This document shows positions 34,976-45,656 of a stretch of 64,000 bases of DNA, one piece after another. Source of the DNA: Panax quinquefolius (lineage: Eukaryota; Streptophyta; Magnoliopsida; Apiales; Araliaceae); contig CM035167.1 of assembly GCA_020205615.1 (NCBI GenBank), positions 31,788,902-31,852,901 of the forward strand, written 5' to 3'. The notes beneath the pieces were generated by a model. The model was not told the DNA's origin, did no database searches, and saw only the letters and a program-made list of their open reading frames with translations. Each line of letters starts with the position of its first letter. Positions within the stretch are counted from its first letter, which is position 1. Position numbers and translations under genes: made by a program.

Positions 34976-37900
34976 GTATGAGCATGAATGCTCGGATCAA
35001 AAGTGATCAAGAAATAGAAAAGCTCGCAAATTGCACGCTTTGTCCGACGGAAGGAGATTAAAGAAGAACGGTAATCCGAACACTAGTTTCTTCTAAATTT
35101 TCTTTAAGTTTTTATTTCCAAAAACATAACTTAATGAGGATAAGAAGTAGATTAAGTTATAAAAGATTTCATATGGTTGAAATCGTAAGAAAATGAAGAA
35201 ATAAGAATAAAAAATTTAGTTTATAAATTTCTTAAAGAAGTATAAGATTCGTAAGGATTTTGAGCGATCCGAATGAATATTATGAACGAGTAAGTGAATT
35301 AAGTAAGGAATGGTGTTCTATAACATCAAATTCCAAGAAAAAGTGAAATCGTAATCCAAAATATCGATTAAAAATGAAGAAATGCTAAGAACACGAAGAA
35401 CGTTGTTGATGGACAAATTTAAAACTATCGTATTATAATTGTTATTGATGGACAAGTTTAAAACCATCGCGTATAAGTTAGATGCTTATTGCTTGGTTAG
35501 GAACGTTAGAAACGTTCATGAAGAACGGAATAAAACTAAGTTATAACGAAGTTATGTCAAAAATTTTGTAAAAGAAGAATAAAGATTTAAAAGTTAGTAA
35601 ATGAACCCGAACGTGTTGGGTTTCATACGAATGTAAGAGAATGTTGAAAATGTGAGTCATGGACTCAAGAATGAACGAATTCTGAGTTCGGATGACCGAA
35701 TTACGGATGAACGAACTAAGAACGTTAAAAATGTTAAAATGAACGAAGAGCGAAGATTAAGCCAATTGAATGGCATGTTAACGAATTCAGAACGAATTTC
35801 TATCTGTGGGTAATCGAAGTACGTAAGATAAGGAAGAAAATGGCTTTAAAACGACCTCGTTCCGAGTTATAACGAAGAAGTTATGAGATTTCGAAATCAG
35901 CGTCTCAAGCTTGTAAAAGACTTAGAAAATTTTCTTGGTTTCATACTCGGCGCCGCAGCACGAGTTGTGCCTTAGAGGTCGACGCCAGCTTGCGGTAATG
36001 ATTGTCTAAGTACTGCTGAAGTTCATGTTTGTAGCTGTAACCAAGTAGTATAATTTATATGTATACTTAATACCATGTTAAATCTGAAAATCTTACGGAG
36101 TGTGGTACGCATGACACATTACCACTAAGTAAGGACTCGCATACGGCCTTGATCAAGGAAGAAGAGAGAGAGAAGTAGGTCGCGCCGTAGTGCGAGAGGA
36201 AGGGAAGGGCACGGCGCCGCAGCGCCGGTGCAGAGTAATGCCCATAAGTGAGATTTTTAGTTCTCAGTTACTAGAGGATGTGCAAGAAAGAAATATGAAC
36301 ATAATGTTCAACTAATGTAACACTTAATCAAGGTTTTTAAACCTTTAATAAAGTTTGAACGAAAAGATTAAACGAGAATAAAAGACAAAGAATGTAGATG
36401 CGGGTTACGGAATCGATGTTCGGGGACCATAGTCACGATAAACGAACGTGAGGGATTGCTATGGTTGTGATTCCTTAGACGTTGGTTGACGATGTTAATG
36501 TATAACATTTTGATGTTATGACATGGCATTGAGAGATGAATGTAAAGCGTTTAGATGTTGTGAAACCAATGTTGTTCTGATGAACGATCGGTCTTAGCAT
36601 ACAGCAAACCGTATGGCTTTGACATTAAGAAAGAATAATGAACATGGGGTTCATGGGATGGATAACGATCGAAAGCAATTAAAACCTTGAGTAAAGGTTG
36701 AATGAGAGATTAAGAGACGAGCAACGTGAACGTTGAATACATAAACGATCCTCGTGAATCGTATTCGCGTTTGACGAACATGCTAAGTATACCCTGGTTG
36801 TATGATTTAGACGTTGATGAATGTAGTAAGTAAGATACGAATGGTATCAAGAAAGCCGTATCGAATGGTAATGAGATTAATGAAAGTCGAATGTGAATCG
36901 GATAAGAATGAATCCTGAGGTATGGCAATTACTTGCTAGAAAGCCAAAAGGAATAAGAAATTAACTTAACGAACATTATAATTTAATAATTCGTATAAGT
37001 TAAGAGAAAGTTAGGTTGTGGTATAATCGTAACCTTTGATGGTTGATATATGGGAGCTGGGCTAAACAATTCCTTCAGAGAGCGAAGGTATATACGAAAC
37101 TGGCAACCGATCTAACTCACTGTGATGGCAGTGTAGATGAGACGGGAACTTGTTTGTTGGTTGTTTGTGGGAAACCACTCAGAGTACCATATGGACTACT
37201 AGCAGAGAAGCTATGTGTACTAAGTCCTATAGAAGTATACGAAGAAGATAAGAATGTGAATCATCAAAGATGATGAACGTGTTGAGTAAGACATCTCCGT
37301 ATGTCATGAAACCGTAAACCGGTAATGAAAGTTAGTCGCGTAAAATTATATTGCAAGAACGCGAACCTTAAGAAGTAAAGTTAAGTATACCAATGCGTAA
37401 GTCAAGTATATGACTAATTGGTGTATTTGTTATTTCCTTATGTGTTATAGGGATTGGAATGAGCGATTCGGCGTAAAAGTCATGAAATGTCTGCGTAAAG
37501 GCAAGTTTCCTAACTTCATTCATATTTTTAAATGAATTCTAGTTTCTAAAATTTCTCAGATGTTGAACTTGAGAAGTTCTATCTATGTGCGAATGTGTGA
37601 TATTTCTACAAGGTGGTAGAACGTATGAGGCCTTGTGCCACAATGTGAACACTTTGTTTTACGTGAGATGAACTATTCTATGTTTGAACTATTCAATAAA
37701 AGAATGTTCCATTTATACATGAACCGTTATTGTTAAGTATGTGCTATTGATTCTATACAGACAGAATGTGCATGAAAGAGAGTAGAGAATGAAAGTATTT
37801 CAAAGTGCATGTAACTAATGTTTTAAGATGATAGGAATCAAGACTATTCCTATTATTCAAGCTGCTTCGTAACCTTTGTTCGGTTATTGAAGTTTGAAAA

Positions 37901-38368
37901 GAATGTCTAAATTCTTGAAGTTGTTTGTTCAACTGTTATGACTTGCTGGGCAATTAAATGCTCACACTTGCTTTAAATGAAAAACATTTTCAGCGAACGA
38001 TGTTAGAAAAACTTAAGGATCCCGTATAGATCAAGATGACGGTATCTAGATGAAGAGTCATTCAGAATGTGAATGAGCGAGAAGATCAAGTGAAGACTTG
38101 TAATGTAGAAAGATGAAAATTAAACTATATAATAGTTTAATAAACGATTATGTATCCTTGGTGGCGGATAAAAGTCACTCGTACAAGATGTAAAGAATAA
38201 TGTAATTATCATTATTTGTAATGAGAAAGGTTATAAGGTTTTAGAACTTGGGAATTCAGAATGTATGTTATTATATTTCAGTATATAATGATGTATGTTG
38301 GATGAATGATGTACTCATAGCGTCTGGAATGCAGGTGTGAAGATAGATCGGATTTGAGTATTCTATAA

Positions 38369-39766
38369 ATATACCCACGAGGTTTTCATCCATTGATTCA
38401 CACGTCGGTGAAGTACACGTCAACGAAGGTCAGGCAACCCTGACAGCATATGTTGTTGGCAGTAAATCCAGCAGAACATTGATATATCATGGCGATACAA
38501 ACCAGGAAAAAGTTAGCATCATCAAAGAGGATCGATGATGGAATATGTTATACACATCCTCAAACAGACGAAGCTTTATCCCCACAGATCTAATACGCAT
38601 AAGAGGCACCTCTTCGGAATCAAGTCTGTATCAACGATTAAAGACTTTGGTGATATCCCCAACATCAACATCCTAATAGATTCGGATCACACATCCAATC
38701 AGGTCATAGTTGCCAATCCTCGGTAAACGTTACAAGGATCCGACGATCATCCCAAGCATGTTGGCCAATAACCCCGCACACATGCATCATACATTTGCAT
38801 CATATTTCATTTCAAGTGTCTAGGATTCTTTATCCTACCCATGCATCGCATTGCATGAATATGATAAAGAAGGACATCTGCAGACACTCAAACTTTTTTG
38901 CACACATGTCACTGACTTTACAGGAGTGCAAATACATCTTTCAGAGATAACCTTGGAAGATAGCTCACATCCAGTCCAGATACTATCGGAAGTTCAGTCT
39001 CAACCCCGGAACACACACTGGGAGTAACAGTTCCAACCTCGGAGATAACCCCGAGGCACGCAGTTCCAATACCAGAAACTCCACCGGAGAAGACCAATTA
39101 ATCTCGGAGATAACCCCGAGGTATCCAGTCTCAGTCCCAACACTGGGAATAGCAGCTACCAACCTTGGTGATAACCCCAAGGAATGCAATTTCTTCGATA
39201 ACCCCGGAAATGCTTGTTTCAAATGCATGCAATCAGCTTCAACCTCTGCACACGCATCGAGGCACTCAAGACCAGACTCGGAGATAATACCGGGAGAACA
39301 AGCACACCTTAGAGATGATACTGAGGACCTTCAACACTTACAGCAGTCCAATCTCAGAGATAACCCTGAGCAACGTCTGCTTTACCAGCCCAAACCGGCA
39401 ATAACTCCGGTGAGGGACAAAAGTTGTCATCTCGCCAACTCAAGGCCACATCACATCATCTCAACATATCATACATACATTTCTACACAACGATGTCCCA
39501 CAAGAATCAAGGAAAACCAATCCCGAGTAACTATAGTGCAGGGTAACAGATAGAATTTGAAGCTTGAAGATCAGAGGGCACCGTCCCATCTTCATGACTT
39601 CGTACAACCTCTAATCCCATGCCATTGTACAACTCTTGATAACGACGGTCTAAAATAGGTCCTACATACCTCAGTCGGACGCCCGGATTGGAATTCTGAA
39701 AGTTCGAGCAGATATTGCAGTGCCTACATGCACGTACTGCGAGATGACGTGACCCGAGAAACCCGG
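38369..39766 (+). repeat. Tat noncoding region with covarying hairpins
   Basis: Continues the Tat spacer of 12756-13380: a third CAAC-loop hairpin with arms GTCAGG and CCTGAC at 38429-38444, GCATCATAC-type runs near 38780-38860, then at least six hairpins with an AGATAACC-like loop between 39037 and 39370. Short open frames here (38535-38726, 39227-39553) have no recognisable domain and look accidental. Confidence 0.7.
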
Positions 39767-41407
39767 TGTAAGACCCTGAATTTTATGAAATAAAAGTATT
39801 CAATTTTTCTTATAATTACTATTCAGTAAATGGTTAAATTGATAAAAGGTTAAAGTTAAGGGTTATATGTGCAAATTTTGCAAAATAAGCAAGTGATTAT
39901 AAAATACTCATTATTGTCGGGGAATATTCATTTGGTCATGGAATATTCTTATTGTCGGGGAATATTAAATGCGTATTTAGTATGACCGATTGTGGAGCCC
40001 CATAATGAATAATCTGTCGAATGAAGAAAATGACAAGTTTGAGTTTTTATAAATAACGGCTTAGTTATTCTGAATTAACACTTATTAGAATACGGTGGTT
40101 AAAATACGATGTCTGGCGTGGTTCGCGTAGCTTTGCGGTGTTATTGCATGAGTATTTTGAATTATTGATTCTTACGTGAAGGCACTACTCAATAATTATT
40201 ACGATGAATTCTTTATTCAATATTTTATTTTATTGATTCAATAATTGCTACGTTGATAGTTTATATTATTGTCGTTTCAATAATTGTCATTGCACAGTAT
40301 TTTCCATTATCAGATCAATAATTCATATTATTTGAATAATATTATTAGATAGCATTATTGGCAATGTCTAGAAAGTTCTTTCAAGAAGAGGTTTGGTCAC
40401 CTAATTGCGCGCCAGTAAGGAGAAATCCTTATTGGAAAGCCCTCTCTTTCCTGGGAACTGCCTGGTTGTCATTGTTGCGATTCTGTAATATTATTTGTGA
40501 ATAATTAATTATTAATTTATATGATAATAAAATATTTATTTGATGTGGATATAAATGATGGATTTATTTATGTGGTTATAAATGAAGGAATTAATGTTGA
40601 GGTATTTTATCAGTATTTTGTCGGATTGGAGGTATTAAAAGATCAAATCAGTGTTCTTACTGACTTTATTGTGTGAGTTATAATTTTAATCTAACAGAGT
40701 TGGATCGTTGTGATTTTTGGATATGTTATACATATATAAGTTGAGTATATGTTCACAAATTTTGAAGAATTAAAATGAGCGAATGATTTGTTATGAATTT
40801 TAAGAGGTGGTGATTTGGAAATTATGTTTATAAATGATTTTGGTGAAAAAATTCTAGAAATGGGTGGGCCCCACTTTTGGTTGTTGGGAAGATGGCTGAT
40901 TTTTGGTGGGTAGAATAGTAGCGAGGTAAAGCCATCGAGATTCAAAGTCAATTTTGATAAATATCTAAATATTTAATTTGTTTTGGCCGTATGAAAAATA
41001 GTAAATGATTTTTAAAATTTCAGGAAAAAATATATGTTCAATATGGGACTATATTCTACTAAATCTCAAAAAAGAAAATTTGTTTGTACGGATTCGGTAT
41101 TTTTCATGAAAATGGACTAGTTATGAGTAAATGAATTAAATATGTTATGTGAAGTAAGAAAATTAGAAAATAGGATTTTATGGCTTGAGAATCCTATATG
41201 AGGTATATGCATATTTTTTATGAGGGTTTTGGTTATTGGTGATGAAATCTTATGAGTTTGGAATTTTAGGATGATTAAATACATTATTTAGTAAAGTGTA
41301 AACAATTAAAATAAATTATTTATAAGTTTATGAAATTTTATTCTTTCAATATCATTATACCGAAATATTGGTATGGATTTTATTGTGGAATTTCTATCTT
41401 TTTCATG

Positions 41408-41497
41408 TCGGGGTTACTATTCACGAGTTACTATTCATGAGTTACTATTCACGAGTTATTATTCATGAGTTACTATTCACGAGTTACTATTCACGAC
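41408..41497 (+). repeat. 14-bp repeats, six units, in LTR D
   Basis: GAGTTACTATTCAC/T repeats, the reverse complement of the minisatellite at 16325-16515. Confidence 0.9.
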
Positions 41498-41850
41498 AAA
41501 ATTGGTTTCTTTTTCTGACCAAATTATAGTTGATTTATGTATATTACTCTTGAGATTAAATCTATATGTTGATTATATTGATTTTATTATCATATATAAC
41601 ATTTTTATAACCCTAATGATGATATTTCTCCTTGACTTGAGTGTAAAGATGAGTAGATTTTTGGTATGATCATGACTATGTGTTCCTTTGGCGATGGTCT
41701 GAAAGTTGAATTGTTGACTGGTATGATCATGACCATTGAATTTATAATTTAATATCTTTAGCTTAAGTGCAAAGGTGAAATGATCAACATGGTTATAATT
41801 ATTGTTTATATAAATTCTGAAATGATTATATGTTTCTTTGAGATATTAAT

Positions 41851-42030
41851 ATATTTGGCCTGTAGTGCAAATATGAACTGTTGAGGAATATCTTTGGCCT
41901 GTAGTGCAAAGATGAATGGTTGATGAATATCTATGGCCCGTAGTGCAAAGATGACCTATTATTGAATATCTTTGGCACGTAATGCAAAGATGGTGCATTG
42001 ATGAATATCTTTGGTAGTAGTGCAAAAGAT
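41851..42030 (+). repeat. 39-bp-period hairpin array in LTR D
   Basis: Five hairpins start at 41851, 41890, 41929, 41968 and 42007, exactly 39 bp apart. Arms are ATATTTG/CAAATAT, then ATCTTTG/CAAAGAT (one with a single mismatch), around loops such as GCCTGTAGTG or GCCCGTAGTG. Confidence 0.9.
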
Positions 42031-43141
42031 GAAATTGTTAGTATGATTATAAATAGGAAGCGTGATTTGGTATAACCATGATCTTTGATGTTTTGGTAAA
42101 GACATGTTATGAAAATTATCTTAAATCTGGATGCGAAGAGGAATTTAGAATTACAATTATGATTATGAGTTATTCATATAATTGTGGAAAAGGCTCATTG
42201 ATTAATGTTACGAGGATATAACATTGTTGGTGGACTTTTAATGTGGAGAAGATAATAGACTTTATGGTCTATTTAACTCTTCTAATGGATTGCTCGTTCC
42301 GCTGCAACTATGGTTGAAATTTTTATCATCTACCATATGTTCTAAATCTCTGATTTATTATTGATGAAGGCTATTGACAATTTAATTATCTTTAGTCATG
42401 ATATTCTTTACTGAGCTAGTTGTGCTCACCCTTTTGATTCACAATTCCTTTTAGGTAATAAGAGTGTAGCTGGGTCGAGTGGGGGTAACAGGGGAATAGA
42501 ACGGTGGTCATCATTTAGTAGTTATAATTGGTGAATCAAATAAGGTGAGGCGAACCCAACTTTGGAAGGGTGTTTTTCCACTATCATACAAGATGTCTAA
42601 AGACATACAATCTCGTGTCATCATAATCTGGGGTTGTGCACATCCACTTCTCATCGAGTATATCTCGAGCACTACTACTATATGATCTTGGAGTTTATTT
42701 GAAGTATAATTCTCAATTAGAGACAGTAGAGATAATTATATGTCAAGAGAAGACTCACCATTGGAAAGAAGATGATAGTAATCTGCTCTGTTTTCTTTGG
42801 GGTCTATTAGATTGACCAAGGATAATTACGTGGGCATATGATATCTATCATAACCTACGCGTGGCCTCCCCGTATACGAAGGTTTCCTTGAGCACTTCCC
42901 AAAGGTTTTAATTTCTAAAACAGTTTTTGACTATACATTTATGTAAGGTGCCATTGTGACGTGTTATCCAAGGTTGGGATGAGAGTCACGGTTGGTATAT
43001 ATTTGTATCAAAACTCACAGCATATGTGTTATTGTATTTTGCACGACAATTGTTGTAATAAAGTTGTAATTATTTTCTGTACCATGTATTTGGCGACTCG
43101 GAATAGGTTGGATGGAATGGACCTATTTTGGGGTTGTCACA

Positions 43142-43197
43142 CACCAGAAGCAACAAGGCGACCTCAGTACACACCTGCGGTGGCCAGCAGTACACCT
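43142..43197 (+). other. Short Tat fragment between LTR D and the SIRE-like element
   Basis: 55 bases of the outer element; the last five (cacct) are the target duplication repeated at 62481-62485. Confidence 0.5.
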
Positions 43198-45421
43198 ATT
43201 AGTTCTCGGAGGGGCCTGATAGATCTAGAAGGGGGGGTTGAATAGATCCTTTTCATTTCAAATACTTTTCTGGTTTCTATTATTTTGTACATAGATTAAC
43301 ATAAGACAAACATAAAAATCTTTTCAAGCACAGCGGAATAAGTAAAAGATCCCCTTCATTGATATATCCATAATCATACATACATTGTTCGTAGAGTAAG
43401 TTTAGTTGTAAGCAGTTAAAACATACATAGCAGTTATAGCACATAATGTAAATGACATAATGTAAAAGACACAAGGGGTTTTAAGTGGTTCAGAGACTCA
43501 AGCTCCTAATCCACTCTTCTGCTTTAAACTAGAGGATTTCCACTAAGGAAGGCAACACCACAGAATCACTAAGATTCCTTCAAGAGCCGGTGACCTTGGG
43601 ACTTGATTCACTAAGAACTCTCTCAAGGCTAGTGACCTTGGGACTCCTCTAGTTCCCTAGGAACTCTTCAAGCCAATGAGGCTTGGAACTTCGTTTAGTC
43701 CCCTCAGGACGAGGACCCTTCAGCCCTACTTTATTTAGTCCCTTGGATGAGGACCCCTCAGCCCTAGCTTTGTTGAGTTGTTTGTTTGTTGTTGTTGGAG
43801 TCGGTGCTGCGCTGTTGAGATGTCTTCATGCTTTGAACATCTTCTATACTTAGCAGCTTGGCTTGATCATCCTTGAAGTGCAGCTGAGTGTTGCATGATG
43901 CTCAGCTTCTTTGGTTACCCAACCACTTCTGATGACCCCTTGTTGAACTGCCTTGAAGATCATTCTCCTTGGTACTTGATATTTGCTACGAGAGGCTTCC
44001 AAGTCGATTGTAGGCTCTTCTATTAGGTACTTAGAAGCTTTCTCATGCTTGACACCAAGATGGCTTTTGCGATCTCCCTTTTGCTACTTGATGCCTTCTC
44101 ATGATGGACTTGCTAAGATGACTGTAGGCTCTTCTCTATTGTACTTAGAGTCTTTCCATGATGGACATCAAGATGTCATGATGCTCTTCTTTCTTTCGGC
44201 AGTTCTGAACACTCTTCATGTAGTAGAACTCTCACTTCTACATAGTAGAACTCACACTTCTACTTCTTTCTTTATCTAACTTCTGAGTGTTCTTGGTGGA
44301 TCGTAGAGTGAGCCTTCGAACTCACTATTTCACATGGTTTAGATCAGTCCACCTTCTCTCCAAACTTGGCAACTCCAGCAACCTTTGATCTTTGAAGCTC
44401 TTCCTTATTTATACTCTTTCCCAATCCTTCCGTTGGAAAGTAGCCGTTGAAGGCTATTCAAATCTCTTCACAGATCTCGAGTTGCTTGAGGTAGACTGCT
44501 TGATGTGACTTGTCATACTTTTTTTACGATCTTTGCATATCTCTTCGTTTCACCTACCCCTGTCGGATGTATCACTTTCTTGTCTTGGGCGGGGTTGAAG
44601 ACTTTATTTCTTCCGATTTCTTGATCAGAGGTTGTCCTTTTGCATCGATGCTCTCTATAAGCACTTGTCCGAATATTACCCTTCAGATTGAACCGTTGTC
44701 AATGCTTCAGTCTTCAGCTATTTGAACTCTACGATTCTGATGCACGTCTTCAAGGACCTGATCGTAGTGTCTTGTTGAGTGTTGCTCGTTGACTAGTAGA
44801 GTTAACACTACGATCCTGAAGAGTGTTGCTTGGATCTTCACTGTAGAACACCTCTTCCTTATATTGTGTAGTGCTTCAATACTTCTGTTTGCTTCGACTG
44901 TTCTCAGATACCGATGGCCTAATTCCTTGCTCTGGTCCCCTTCTGAATATCAAGACACTTCAGATTTGTGGCACGTCCAGCTTGCTTTCTCCTGGTGATC
45001 TTCCGCTCACTTATCATCAATGAACTGACCCTGCACTTAATCACTTTGGCCTTGCTCTTCAGAAGCTGACCAGTACCTCGGTTCACCTTCCATCAGTTCC
45101 TTCTCTGTTTGGTAAACACTACGATCTTGGTTGCTTCCAAGATCGTTGTCTTTCATTCACTTGATAGCTCTTTGCATAGTGACTTTCTTTAGTCGACTTA
45201 AAGTCTACTGGATCTCCTTGTGGAAGACTTCATCACGAATGGCCTTACACCTCAATCTTAATGTTGATTGGGTTGGTGCTGAGATCTTTTGTTAGCCTGC
45301 ATGTCGTTCGTTGAGTGCTCTCTCGTTTTCTTAATGCAAGCATACTTGTATATTCATTTATATATATCATAATCAAATCATATCTTAAATAGGAATATCA
45401 TTCACATGTTTATTCCTGACA
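43198..45421 (-). repeat. 3' LTR of SIRE-like element, 2.2 kb
   Basis: Minus-strand LTR beginning TGTCAGGAATAAAC. It lacks about 804 bp present in the 5' LTR (61582-62385); its first bases at the 43198 end have lost the terminal dinucleotide. Contains TATAAATA at 44406-44413. Confidence 0.9.
44406..44413 (-). promoter_or_regulatory. TATA box in SIRE-like 3' LTR
   Basis: TATAAATA on the minus strand; the same box is at 60667-60674 in the 5' LTR. Confidence 0.5.
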
Positions 45422-45656
45422 ATCTCCCCCTATTTGATTATGACAAAAACACTAAGTGCATATGTATATTTTGAATGAATCTTATATACAGTAAGTAGCT
45501 GTATTTCTAAACAGATAATTATGAATGTCATTTATATTGATATGGAAATTTATATATTCAGACATTCTACATCCTGGATCCAGAACATACCTAACAGTTT
45601 AAAGATGTACCTCATTGACTTCATGTATGTTTCCAAGATGCTTGTTGATCAGCTAC

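Larger units (their letters stand above)
13381..38368 (+). mobile_element. Tekay-like solo LTR 'A', split by a nested element
   Basis: Left part 13381-14399, right part 34981-38368, about 4.4 kb when joined. It starts TGTAATAACCCAGAATTTT, matching the start of the other Tekay-like LTRs, and has a TATA box at 14299-14307. The 3' boundary is placed by alignment with LTR B (shared GGATTTG...ATAAAT ending); the last base pair is not canonical. Flanks gtata (13376-13380) and atata (38369-38373) match in 4 of 5 bases. The right part is noncoding and AT-rich, with a GC-rich island at 35945-36235 and a stretch near 37920-37980 resembling the GCTGGGC...GCTCAC block of the sister LTRs. No matching second LTR or internal region was seen. 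Confidence 0.75.
39767..43141 (+). mobile_element. Tekay-like solo LTR 'D'
   Basis: Starts TGTAAGACCCTGAATTTTATG and ends TTTTGGGGTTGTCACA, as the sister LTRs do. Shares with the Tekay-like element the TTGTCGGGGAATATTC phrase, the 14-bp TTACTATTCAYGAG repeats (41408-41497), the GCCTGTAGTG hairpins (41851-42030) and the GAGCTAGTTGTGCTCACCC block (42415-42433). Flanks do not show a clean 5-bp duplication (cccgg on the left; cacca or ccaga on the right depending on the end). No coding. Confidence 0.8.

Noticed and set aside
37043..37273. Plus-strand open frame of 76 codons
   Set aside because: Inside solo LTR A, no recognised domain and no counterpart noticed in sister LTRs.
39767..43143. Clean target duplication around LTR D
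   Set aside because: The left pentamer cccgg has no exact partner at either possible right end, so none is claimed.
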